A stretch of 24,817 bases of DNA from an uncultured Ignavibacteria bacterium (GTDB lineage: Bacteria; Bacteroidota; Ignavibacteria; Tepidaquicellales; Tepidaquicellaceae), in contig CALEVL010000253.1 of NCBI GenBank assembly GCA_937924675.1, forward strand, positions 1 to 24,817, given 5' to 3'. Position numbers and translations under genes: made by a program. The notes under the pieces were generated by a model. That model searched no databases and was not told the origin of the DNA. It was given only the letters and a program-made list of their open reading frames with translations. Positions 1 through 6,729 of this stretch are shown here, piece by piece (the first letter of the stretch is position 1; each line of letters starts with the position of its first letter).

Positions 1-176
1 AGTATATCTATCCTTACCGGCAATATTCTTTTCGGAGGATTCAAGTTTGTTTGTGTCTGTTCCATTTTAGTTTGATTTTTTATTTTTAGAAATTGTTTGG
101 CGCACTTTGATTCGGAATGATTTGCTTCCCGCCGGAGCCTTGAGCTGAAGTATTCATTTGATGTAATTTTTTTCAT
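1..176 (-). CDS. Possible 5' end of a gene cut by the window edge
   Basis: The minus strand is open from an ATG at 176 to the window edge, giving 58 codons that begin MKKITSNEYFSSR. A second in-frame ATG at 65 starts MEQTQTNLNPPKRILPVRID, which reads more like the start of a folded protein, so the first 37 codons may be leader. A purine-rich AAAGAG lies about 8 bases before the ATG at 176, and a good Bacteroidota-type promoter (203-234) points at it. I do not recognise the product, because too little is present. The early part is rich in Ser, Arg and Lys and carries no signal peptide. It could still be non-coding leader for a gene that starts at 65 or beyond the edge. Confidence 0.4.
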   Translation of the reverse strand, partial: MKKITSNEYFSSRLRREANHSESKCAKQFLKIKNQTKMEQTQTNLNPPKRILPVRIDI

Positions 177-202
177 TCTTGTTCTCTTTGTTAAAGTTGA
201 TA

Positions 203-234
203 CAAAATTATGTGTGATTATTCGGCGGGACAAA
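203..234 (-). promoter_or_regulatory. Bacteroidota-type promoter for the gene at the left edge
   Basis: Read on the minus strand, TTTG (234-231) is followed after exactly 20 bases by TAATTTTG (210-203). This fits the known Bacteroidota consensus TTG, 17-23 bases, TAnnTTTG. Transcription would start near 196, about 20 bases before the ATG at 176. The stretch 235-354, up to the next gene, is AT-rich and shows no other structure that I can support; no clear promoter for the 355 gene is visible there. Confidence 0.5.
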
Positions 235-354
235 GAAAGATTTTTCGAAAACCCTCACAAAAAGGACTGCAAACTATTAAACAAACGTCATTTTTCCTTA
301 TAATTCAGTCATTTACGTGTTTGAATCCCTCACATTTTAAAAGTATTTTATACT

Positions 355-1821
355 ATGAGAGATTCAAGACTTGTAGAGATCTTAGCTTCGTTTGATAAAG
401 ATGATCTTAAGGCATTCAGAAAATTTCTGAATTCACCTTTCGTGAAATCCAGAAGAAATATTTCTCAGCTCTTTGATGTGCTTTCAGAATACCACCCTGA
501 TTATAAGTCCGAAAGCATTTCAAAGGATAGAATTTTCAGAGTCCTTTTTGAAAAGGAAGAATTCAATGCAAAGAAGCTGGAAAATCTTGCACTGGATCTT
601 TTAAGTGCATTAGAAAGCTATCTTAGCCATGATGCATTGGATTCAGAAAAGATTGATATGATGATGTATCTTTCGCAAGGTTATTTTGACAGAAGACTCA
701 TGAATAATTCTTTCAGAGTCTTGAAAAAGATAGAGTCAGACTCTGAATTCAGTTTCGGAAAGGGACACTTCTATTTTTCAATGCTTCGAAAGCTAAGCTT
801 TATGAAGAGTTCGTATTTCATGCAGAACCATCAGTATGAAGCAAATATTGAAAGCGTGAAGGAGATACTTGAAGCATCTGCATTTCAGTTTATTCTTGAC
901 CTAACACACTATCAGAGTATCAAAAGACCAGCACTGAATACTTATGGAATTGAAGTTAAGGATGATCTGTTGGATTCGCTGATAGCCAACTTTGACTTTC
1001 AACTCTTCGTTGAGAATCTAAAGTCATCTCAAAGCATGAATGCGCTTCCGGTTCTGATGAATTATTATAAGCTCAAGACGATTGAAACTCCGGATGAAGT
1101 AGAATATTACTATAAGCTTCGAGATGTTTTTTATGACAGTATTGAGACATTTGACAGAGAACATAAGCATTTGAACTTTAGTCATCTGGCAAATTATTGT
1201 GTGCAGAACTTTCTCAAGAATCGTAATGAGTTTAAGAAAGAAGGGCTGGAAGTGTATAAGAAGATGATGATGAATAACGCATTCACATTGTCCGAGAATG
1301 AATATATACAGACTATGACATTCCGTAACATTGTACTTTTTTGTATATCAAACAAAGATGCCGAATGGCTTGAGTATTTTCTTGATAATTATTCAAATGC
1401 CCTGCAGCCGGATGAAAGAGAGGATCAGAAAAATTACTCATATGGACAGTTGTATTTTTTGAAAGGTGATTTTGACGGTGCACTGGATTGTGTTTCTAGA
1501 GTACGAAAGGAATATTTTCTGTTTAAGACTGACCTGAAAAACTTGCTGATTAAACTATATTACGAATTGGATCATATCGAGTCCGCACTCTCAATGGTTG
1601 ATTCTTACAGGCATTTTCTGAATAAGAATAAGGAGATATCAGAAAATCATAAAGAGACCTTTAGGAATTTTCTGAATTATTTCTACTCGTTACTAAAAAT
1701 AAAATCACTACAGAGTAAGGAAGATCCTGAATTTATTAAGTCACAAATATCATCGGAGAACCGAATAATCAGCAGACATTGGCTTCTCGAAAAAGCTGAT
1801 GAATTAATTAGTAAGAAATAA
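355..1821 (+). CDS. Uncharacterised all-helical protein, repeat-like
   Basis: The 488-residue product has no signal peptide and no membrane segment, so it should be cytoplasmic. It is built almost wholly of amphipathic helices with regularly spaced aromatic and leucine residues (for example around residues 120-190 and 370-450), which suggests a TPR-like helical solenoid; this is inference from composition, not a motif match. The N-terminus (residues 1-95: charged helices, a SPFVKSRRN stretch, then DRIFRVLFEKEEFNAKKLEN) resembles the opening of uncharacterised helical proteins that I recall from many Bacteroidota. The start is ATG at 355, with no clear Shine-Dalgarno site, which is usual for this group. 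It stands alone: the neighbour on the left diverges and the one on the right converges. Function unknown; coding status is sure from length and composition. Confidence 0.85.
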   Translation: MRDSRLVEILASFDKDDLKAFRKFLNSPFVKSRRNISQLFDVLSEYHPDYKSESISKDRIFRVLFEKEEFNAKKLENLALDLLSALESYLSHDALDSEKIDMMMYLSQGYFDRRLMNNSFRVLKKIESDSEFSFGKGHFYFSMLRKLSFMKSSYFMQNHQYEANIESVKEILEASAFQFILDLTHYQSIKRPALNTYGIEVKDDLLDSLIANFDFQLFVENLKSSQSMNALPVLMNYYKLKTIETPDEVEYYYKLRDVFYDSIETFDREHKHLNFSHLANYCVQNFLKNRNEFKKEGLEVYKKMMMNNAFTLSENEYIQTMTFRNIVLFCISNKDAEWLEYFLDNYSNALQPDEREDQKNYSYGQLYFLKGDFDGALDCVSRVRKEYFLFKTDLKNLLIKLYYELDHIESALSMVDSYRHFLNKNKEISENHKETFRNFLNYFYSLLKIKSLQSKEDPEFIKSQISSENRIISRHWLLEKADELISKK

Positions 1822-1889
1822 ATTCTGATTGCTCAGGGATTCTTACATTAAGAATTTCGAAGTCAGTATTGGGTAAATATTTATTCCCG

Positions 1890-1909
1890 GAAGTATTTTG
1901 AAATACTTC
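1890..1909. terminator. Short hairpin between convergent genes
   Basis: GAAGTATTT (1890-1898) and AAATACTTC (1901-1909) are perfect inverted repeats with two bases between them, so a stem of about 8 bp with a 4-base loop can form. It sits between the stop codons of the converging genes at 1821 and 1929, where it could serve both strands. On the plus strand a CTTTTTATT run follows some 12 bases later. The stem is AT-rich, so this is a weak terminator call. Confidence 0.35.
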
Positions 1910-1928
1910 ACAGACTGCAAGCTTTTTA

Positions 1929-3440
1929 TTATGGAAACACTGCACTCACAAAATTGAATGCATTGTTATCAGCCAGCTGATAATCAGAACCGTCAGTAAA
2001 ATTATCACCGTTTAGATCACTTACAACATAGCCGGCTACAAAATTTGAAGCATCATTGTCAATATCAGAAGCATCCGTCGCATCAACACTTCCATCCTGA
2101 TTCACATCACCGGCATAAAATCCATAAACGATTGGATTTGAATCAACAATTATTGAATTGCTTCCGAATGCTTGAGAAGCCGATGTAGTAAAATCATATC
2201 TCCTGAACAAAATTGGAGTTGAACTCCAGGTTTGAATATGATTTCTGTGACGTACCTGCAAGTAGTATGCAGTTCCCCTGTTCAAAGTGTTGAAATCGAA
2301 AACACCATCCAAATCTGTACCTCCTACAATTGAGACTGAAGAATCAACCACAGAATATGGCGAAGAAGTATTTCTTGCATATAGTCTGAAAGTATCTGAG
2401 ACAGAATTGTTTGAATATGGAGAATAGAATCCCTCGTTAACAAGCTTCACATACAGCCTGGGATTTGTTTGAGGCTCGATATCAAGACGAATATTGTATG
2501 AAGAATTTTTGAAATCAGTCCATGTGCTTCCCGAGTTTGTTGATGAATAGAAACTGCCCAATCTAACAGGATTCTCTTCCTGTCCTGCCGCTCCTATACT
2601 TCCGGAAGATAGTTGCTTGTATCCGATAAAGAATTTTCGATTAGCCGGAATGTTGACTGTGGAAGAAAGTATATGCTCAATTCGCTGATCGCTTCCGTTC
2701 CCGACCGGTGAGGTAAGAGCAGTGGAAGCGTATAGAAGACTTCCCGGAGATCCTGATGTTGTATCCCTATAAACAACAATCTGATATTGCTTACCGGGTT
2801 CGGAAATATTATTTCTGAAAACGTGCTCAACAGACTTGACAGGAAATGGTGTTGGACAGTTGTTCTTGAATGAAGCCAGGAATATTCCATTCGAAATTCC
2901 GAAAGTTGTATCATTTGATTTGCATTGGTCTACATAATTCATTTCATCAAGCGTGTACTTGATGCAATACTCTTTTTTTAGTTTAGTCGTGTCATTGCCG
3001 ATCGGACTTGCTGTATCTCCCGGCAATGCTTCAACTACTATAATGTCAGTGAGATTAGTTTTCTTCTCATCAAAACAAGGCAGTTGAAAATAATACAAGG
3101 TGTCAAAAATATCAGTTCGATTAACAATAATTGTAGTATCAGTTTTTGTTAAGAATGGACTGTCTTGGTTAATGATCTTAATGTTAATATTAAACGGAAG
3201 GTATCCGCTGATATTCTTCTTTACCTGAATGCCAAGAGAATCAGGACAACTCCAGGGATAAGCAGACTTTCCCTTTGAGTAAAGGTTTACCAGTTCAACT
3301 TGACCGGAAGATACGCTAGTCCGATTTTCAGAGAGCGGAACAGAGCCTGAACTATAGCCATTCATTAGCTTGGTAGTAAATGTTAACAGGAGTAATCCTA
3401 TAAATGAAACTAATACATATGGAAAGTTTAGTGTTTTCAT
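1929..3440 (-). CDS. Exported surface protein with C-terminal dockerin-like module
   Basis: The 503-residue product opens with a hydrophobic signal segment (residues 7-22). The middle is beta-rich and carries one Asp-box-like motif, TNSGSTW (301-307), as in BNR/sialidase-type proteins. From about residue 329 to the end lies a module shared with the proteins at 6730 and 9409: a beta-sandwich-like part with EGFY (336-339), HRNHIQTWS (398-406) and SQAFG, then two calcium-binding loops of the dockerin type (445-456 and 475-486; D, N, D, D and D at positions 1, 3, 5, 9 and 12), then LADNNAFNFVS and the terminal VFP. Loop 1 keeps the usual glycine at position 6. Ca2+ binding is expected from the loop pattern. 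AGGAAG, four bases before the ATG, supports the start. It is likely surface-exposed or secreted; no enzymatic residues are recognised. Confidence 0.85.
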   Translation of the reverse strand: MKTLNFPYVLVSFIGLLLLTFTTKLMNGYSSGSVPLSENRTSVSSGQVELVNLYSKGKSAYPWSCPDSLGIQVKKNISGYLPFNINIKIINQDSPFLTKTDTTIIVNRTDIFDTLYYFQLPCFDEKKTNLTDIIVVEALPGDTASPIGNDTTKLKKEYCIKYTLDEMNYVDQCKSNDTTFGISNGIFLASFKNNCPTPFPVKSVEHVFRNNISEPGKQYQIVVYRDTTSGSPGSLLYASTALTSPVGNGSDQRIEHILSSTVNIPANRKFFIGYKQLSSGSIGAAGQEENPVRLGSFYSSTNSGSTWTDFKNSSYNIRLDIEPQTNPRLYVKLVNEGFYSPYSNNSVSDTFRLYARNTSSPYSVVDSSVSIVGGTDLDGVFDFNTLNRGTAYYLQVRHRNHIQTWSSTPILFRRYDFTTSASQAFGSNSIIVDSNPIVYGFYAGDVNQDGSVDATDASDIDNDASNFVAGYVVSDLNGDNFTDGSDYQLADNNAFNFVSAVFP

Positions 3441-3444
3441 ATTT

Positions 3445-3490
3445 CTTCCTTTATTTACATCAAACTATAAAAATTAGTTTGTAAGTGCAA
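3445..3490 (-). promoter_or_regulatory. Predicted promoter and ribosome binding site of the 3440 gene
   Basis: On the minus strand TTG (3490-3488) is followed after 20 bases by TAGTTTG (3467-3461), close to the Bacteroidota TAnnTTTG box but one base short. AGGAAG (3450-3445) lies four bases before the ATG at 3440. The order and spacing are consistent with a very short leader of about 15 bases. The TTG lies inside an inverted pair, AAGTGCAA (3483-3490) and TTGCACTT (3547-3554). Confidence 0.35.
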
Positions 3491-3599
3491 CCGTCATAAT
3501 CACAATTGGTATTGCATCAATCATGAACTTGATAAACTATAGGTTTTGCACTTGCTTGAGGTACTGTAAATTACTCATTATTCGACATGGTTCAAATAC

Positions 3600-3648
3600 C
3601 ACAGCAATTTGATATTCGACTTCTTAATGTCATATAGATATTGCTGTG
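3600..3648 (-). terminator. Three-tier stem-loop after the DUF1801 gene
   Basis: CACAGCAAT (3600-3608) pairs perfectly with ATTGCTGTG (3640-3648). Inside it ATAT (3612-3615) pairs with ATAT (3632-3635), and GAC (3618-3620) with GTC (3629-3631) around an 8-base loop. It begins 15 bases after the stop codon of the minus-strand gene at 3664, so a 3' end structure for that transcript is the likely role. No T-run follows on the minus strand, so it may be an RNA-stabilising hairpin and not an intrinsic terminator. Confidence 0.4.
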
Positions 3649-3663
3649 TGTAGAGATTGGAAT

Positions 3664-4320
3664 TCACTTCTCTTTTCTAAATCTCATCCCAACCTTCCTA
3701 AGCTCTGCCCTCAGCTTTGGAATTGAACTTGGACCCATTCCGTGTAATGCAAGGATCTGACTTTCAGTGAAACGGGAGAGTTGCTTCAAAGTTGATATAC
3801 CATTGTTCTCTAATGCACGCCTTGCCGGCGCACCAAGAACTGACATGAACTCTGCTTTCGGTTTTTTTTCCTTCTCACAATAAGGGCAAACAGGGCAGTC
3901 ACTGCTTTTGTAAAATGTATGTCCGTTCCTGCATGTCCTCATTGACTTCTCTTTAGCTTTGTTCAGATTCTGCTTTACTCTGAACTTTACTATGCGTGTA
4001 ATGAGTCCCAATGGTATCGGCTTGTCAAACCGAAGATGAATTGTGCCCTTTCCGCCATCGTAGTTGATGAGTTCTTTCATGAACTCCTTCATTACGCCTG
4101 ACCCGGGATAGAATCCAATATGATTCTTGAACGCCGCAAAGTGAACGAGATTTCCGTTCAATACGAAAGTAGGAATTGCATACTTGATGGCTTCCTCGGC
4201 TTCGGGCGCGACACGCTTAATTGCTTTCCGGATCTGATTCAGCTTGGTTTGAATCTCTTTTGGAAAATCATTGATATACTCATCAATGCTGCTCTTCGAA
4301 GCATTCATTCCTCTTCTCAT
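3664..4320 (-). CDS. DUF1801 domain fused to zinc ribbon and RNAP alpha-CTD-like domain
   Basis: The 218-residue cytoplasmic protein has three parts. Residues 8-118 match the DUF1801 (YdhG-like) family: SSIDEYINDFPKEIQ, then EAIKYAIPTF, then FAAFKNHIGFYPGSG and KGTIHLRFDKPIP. Residues 128-150 look like a small zinc-binding knuckle, with Cys130, His134, Cys142, Cys145 and Cys148 in the order CRNGHTFYKSSDCPVCPYC. Residues 160-213 (GAPARRALENNGI, then LHGMGPSSIPKLRAEL) resemble the helix-hairpin-helix of the RNA polymerase alpha C-terminal domain. As I recall, the last two parts occur as a free-standing small protein in Bacteroidota; here they are fused to DUF1801. The start could be ATG 4320 or ATG 4308 (MNASKSS); neither has a well-spaced Shine-Dalgarno site. 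Function is unknown; a nucleic-acid-binding role for the tail is inference. Confidence 0.85.
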   Translation of the reverse strand: MRRGMNASKSSIDEYINDFPKEIQTKLNQIRKAIKRVAPEAEEAIKYAIPTFVLNGNLVHFAAFKNHIGFYPGSGVMKEFMKELINYDGGKGTIHLRFDKPIPLGLITRIVKFRVKQNLNKAKEKSMRTCRNGHTFYKSSDCPVCPYCEKEKKPKAEFMSVLGAPARRALENNGISTLKQLSRFTESQILALHGMGPSSIPKLRAELRKVGMRFRKEK

Positions 4321-4359
4321 CCGGTTTATGATTTAATTTGATGTGATGCATTGATCACT

Positions 4360-4578
4360 TCAGATTATCCCGCCCCCCAAAGCCAGTCGTATCATGCCGA
4401 AAATGACGGCAACTATGCAAAGTATTGTTCCGCCTTTTGACTTTGAAATTACGCTGAAGATCAATCCCACAATTGCAAAAGGAATGTTGATCCAGTTCAG
4501 CCAACCAAGCAGCGGAATGAATGCCAGCAGCATTCCAATCGCTGCAAGAATTCCGAGGATAAGTCCTATTATTTTCAT
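4360..4578 (-). CDS. Small integral membrane protein, unknown function
   Basis: The 72-residue product is almost entirely hydrophobic, with about three membrane segments (near residues 3-22, 27-45 and 50-68), a Ser-Lys-Ser-Lys turn before the third (about 45-48) and the tail GGGII. Small glycine-rich proteins of this kind, annotated only as hypothetical, are common in Bacteroidota. ATG at 4578 has only a weak AAAGAA ahead. It lies 100 bases downstream of the Fic gene and 39 bases upstream of the DUF1801 gene on the same strand, so the three could be co-transcribed. A plus-strand frame over the same bases is less credible because it lacks membrane-protein or domain character. Confidence 0.65.
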   Translation of the reverse strand: MKIIGLILGILAAIGMLLAFIPLLGWLNWINIPFAIVGLIFSVISKSKGGTILCIVAVIFGMIRLALGGGII

Positions 4579-4678
4579 TGTATTGTTCTTTAAGTTAATG
4601 TGTTTTCACTCACAGGAAACTACGCTCATCTGCTTTGACGAAAATAAGAACGAATTTGTTTCCCTGTTTCATGATTTC

Positions 4679-6241
4679 TTATAAGAGAAATATCTTCCTG
4701 TACTGTTCCTCAATAGTCAGAACTTCACTATCACTCAACGCGGCAAATTCATTTTCCTTTGCTCTCTTTGATAACTTTCCATTATTCTGTTCAAGAAACC
4801 GGATCAAAACTGCGATAACTTTATCGGGCATTTCAAAATCATCTTCAATATATTTTTTGAATTCATCGAACCTGATCAGATAGGATATTTCATCCGGTAT
4901 GATATTTTGGACGGTATCATTAACGCAATCATAGAGTAACTCGGCTTGCTTTGTAGCATCAAAAAATCTGTAGTAGTCAATGGTATCATTCAGAACTTCA
5001 ACATTGTGATCTTTCGTTTCCTTCCATTCAATGAAATCAAGTAACGGCTGTGAATGAGATGCCAATACTTCTTTGTAACCGGCTATGTGGTTTAACATGG
5101 AATACGAGATCGGGAAGATGATTCCCTGTTGTGAAAATTTTTTACCGGCCAGAATGTGATGAATAAGATACCGGTGAATGCGGCCGTTTCCATCCTCGAA
5201 GGGATGTATGAAAACAAAACCAAACGCAATGATCGCGGCTGAAAGTACAGCATCCATTTTGCTTTTCAAAAGCAGATCACCGGTTTGGAGCATTCCCTCA
5301 ATTAAAGATTCCACATCTTGCCACTTTGCAGAAATATGTTCCGGAAGCGGCTCTCCTGTCAGTCTGTCATGCTCTCCTACGAACCCTCCCTTTCTTCGGA
5401 AACCCATTTCCATAAACCGGGGATTCTCAATAACAACTTGCTGTAACCTTTGCAATTCCTCTATTGTCAGTTCCTTGGTACCGGCCTGACCTATTGCCTG
5501 ACCCCATCTGACCGCTCTTTTACTTTTTGGATTTTCACCTTCAATGTTAAATGATGCCCTGGAATCCTTGAGCAACAAAAAAGCCGAAGCCCGAAGCAAC
5601 AAATCTTTGTGAATGTTCTTAAGATATTTGGTTTCTGTTCTTGATATATTGTCAGTAGTGTATTTTTCAAGTTTAGGGGTTCTGTTTATCAAAGGACAGA
5701 ACATTCTTGTACCCGGCAAGTTATTGATGACAAGATGACGTGCGGATTTTGTTCCATCTATTGCAAACTGCAGTTTATCATTCAACAACGGAACATAACC
5801 TTTCTTAGAGAGATCGCCTTTCTCTTCCAAAATCGTTCCTGTTATCCACTCAATCAGAAACCATATCCTGCGGGAATACTGACCTGTTGGCTGAAAGTTT
5901 ACCAACCCTGTCAATTGAATCACTGAGTAATGCTTTGCAAGTAGACTAAACAGCAAGAGATTTACTCCTTCATATTTTAGGGCAAACACAAGGTGATTAT
6001 ACAATGCCTCAATTTCCTTAAGATCAGAATTATCTTCCGGCAAGTATTTCTTGGGGAATACTTTCCATTCTGAGTTCTGATATTTTTTATTCCGCTTGCA
6101 GACAATTGCAATTGGAGATGGCATAGGCATTTTTAGGTCCAGGCCGTTAATAATTGCAGCATAACCTACCACAAAACCCTCTTCAGGTAAAATTCTTTTG
6201 TGAAAAACAAGAGTTGTTAATGAAAAATGAGCGCTATTCAT
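4679..6241 (-). CDS. Fic-domain protein, class II (N-terminal inhibitory helix)
   Basis: Fic proteins usually transfer AMP from ATP to a hydroxyl side chain of a target protein. The 520-residue product carries the full catalytic motif HPFEDGNGRIHR at 346-357, with the catalytic His346 and the GNGR nucleotide loop. Upstream, SFNIEG (230-235) matches the inhibitory motif [S/T]xxxE[G/N]; Glu234 would hold the active site closed, so the protein is of class II and should be self-inhibited. FVGEHDRLTGEPLP (287-300) looks like the substrate-binding flap. Residues 1-190 form an N-terminal part that I cannot name, and about 430-520 a helical C-terminal part, probably a winged-helix-like tail. No signal peptide, so cytoplasmic. 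There is no antitoxin-like partner beside it, which fits an inhibitor carried in the same chain. A 7-bp inverted repeat overlaps the start codon. Confidence 0.9.
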   Translation of the reverse strand: MNSAHFSLTTLVFHKRILPEEGFVVGYAAIINGLDLKMPMPSPIAIVCKRNKKYQNSEWKVFPKKYLPEDNSDLKEIEALYNHLVFALKYEGVNLLLFSLLAKHYSVIQLTGLVNFQPTGQYSRRIWFLIEWITGTILEEKGDLSKKGYVPLLNDKLQFAIDGTKSARHLVINNLPGTRMFCPLINRTPKLEKYTTDNISRTETKYLKNIHKDLLLRASAFLLLKDSRASFNIEGENPKSKRAVRWGQAIGQAGTKELTIEELQRLQQVVIENPRFMEMGFRRKGGFVGEHDRLTGEPLPEHISAKWQDVESLIEGMLQTGDLLLKSKMDAVLSAAIIAFGFVFIHPFEDGNGRIHRYLIHHILAGKKFSQQGIIFPISYSMLNHIAGYKEVLASHSQPLLDFIEWKETKDHNVEVLNDTIDYYRFFDATKQAELLYDCVNDTVQNIIPDEISYLIRFDEFKKYIEDDFEMPDKVIAVLIRFLEQNNGKLSKRAKENEFAALSDSEVLTIEEQYRKIFLL

Positions 6242-6255
6242 TTAATTGAATGAAT
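6236..6255. repeat. Inverted repeat over the Fic start codon
   Basis: ATTCATT (6236-6242) and AATGAAT (6249-6255) are perfect inverted repeats 6 bases apart, and the Fic start codon (6241-6239, minus) lies in the left arm. It could be an operator or an mRNA hairpin hiding the start. It is AT-rich and may be chance. Confidence 0.3.
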
Positions 6256-6717
6256 TATAAGTGCAATATAGGTTTAATGTGAAAGGATTTCAAGAAATTT
6301 GGATGCTCTTGGCTTTAGTTGCGTACTTTGCTATGTCTTTGTGGCCTTCCTCTCCGCAATCTGGCATTTCGAATTGTATTCCGAAATTCCTGATAGACAA
6401 ATTGTTGATAGATATTCAGTGCATTGTTCATCAAAAAAAGCTGAGCATAAGATGAAAACTTAAGTGCTGAAGAGTAACAGGGAATCGCAATATCCGGCTT
6501 GTATTTGCATTAAAATCAGATCGAGTAAACCGGACAATTCAGACTCTCAAGATGAAAATCGCAAAAAACTTTCTTTGACTGCCCGCTTGAGTTACAATAT
6601 TTTTGTGCAACTATTCTGATAGTAACCAGGGAATCGGGTGATTGCAAACATCCTTCCTCAAAGGCATGCCGGTATGCCAGGTTATTATCTGACTTTAAAT
6701 CACAAAAAAACCCAAAC
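6256..6717. other. Intergenic region between divergent Fic and surface-protein genes
   Basis: No credible gene. Visible items: a hairpin with GGCATTTCG (6363-6371) against CGAAATTCC (6382-6390), 8 of 9 paired; an imperfect direct repeat AGTAACAGGGAATCG (6473-6487) and AGTAACCAGGGAATCG (6621-6636), 148 bases apart; and a compact dyad GGCATGCCGGTATGCC (6663-6678), in which GGCAT pairs with ATGCC. The last lies about 50 bases before the next start codon and may belong to its leader. No clear promoter was recognised. Confidence 0.5.
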
Positions 6718-6729
6718 GGGAGGAATCAA

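Noticed and set aside
210..395. 61-codon plus-strand frame overlapping the 355 gene start
   Set aside because: It begins in the opposite-strand promoter and has no ribosome binding site or recognisable features.
3590..3600. GGTTCAAATACC resembles the T-arm of a tRNA
   Set aside because: No acceptor, D or anticodon arm can be fitted around it.
4394..4684. 96-codon plus-strand frame opposite the small membrane protein
   Set aside because: The minus-strand frame has clear membrane segments and fits the gene direction; the plus-strand frame has neither.
6261..6455. 64-codon plus-strand frame after the Fic gene
   Set aside because: GTG start, no ribosome binding site, no family resemblance; it crosses a hairpin.
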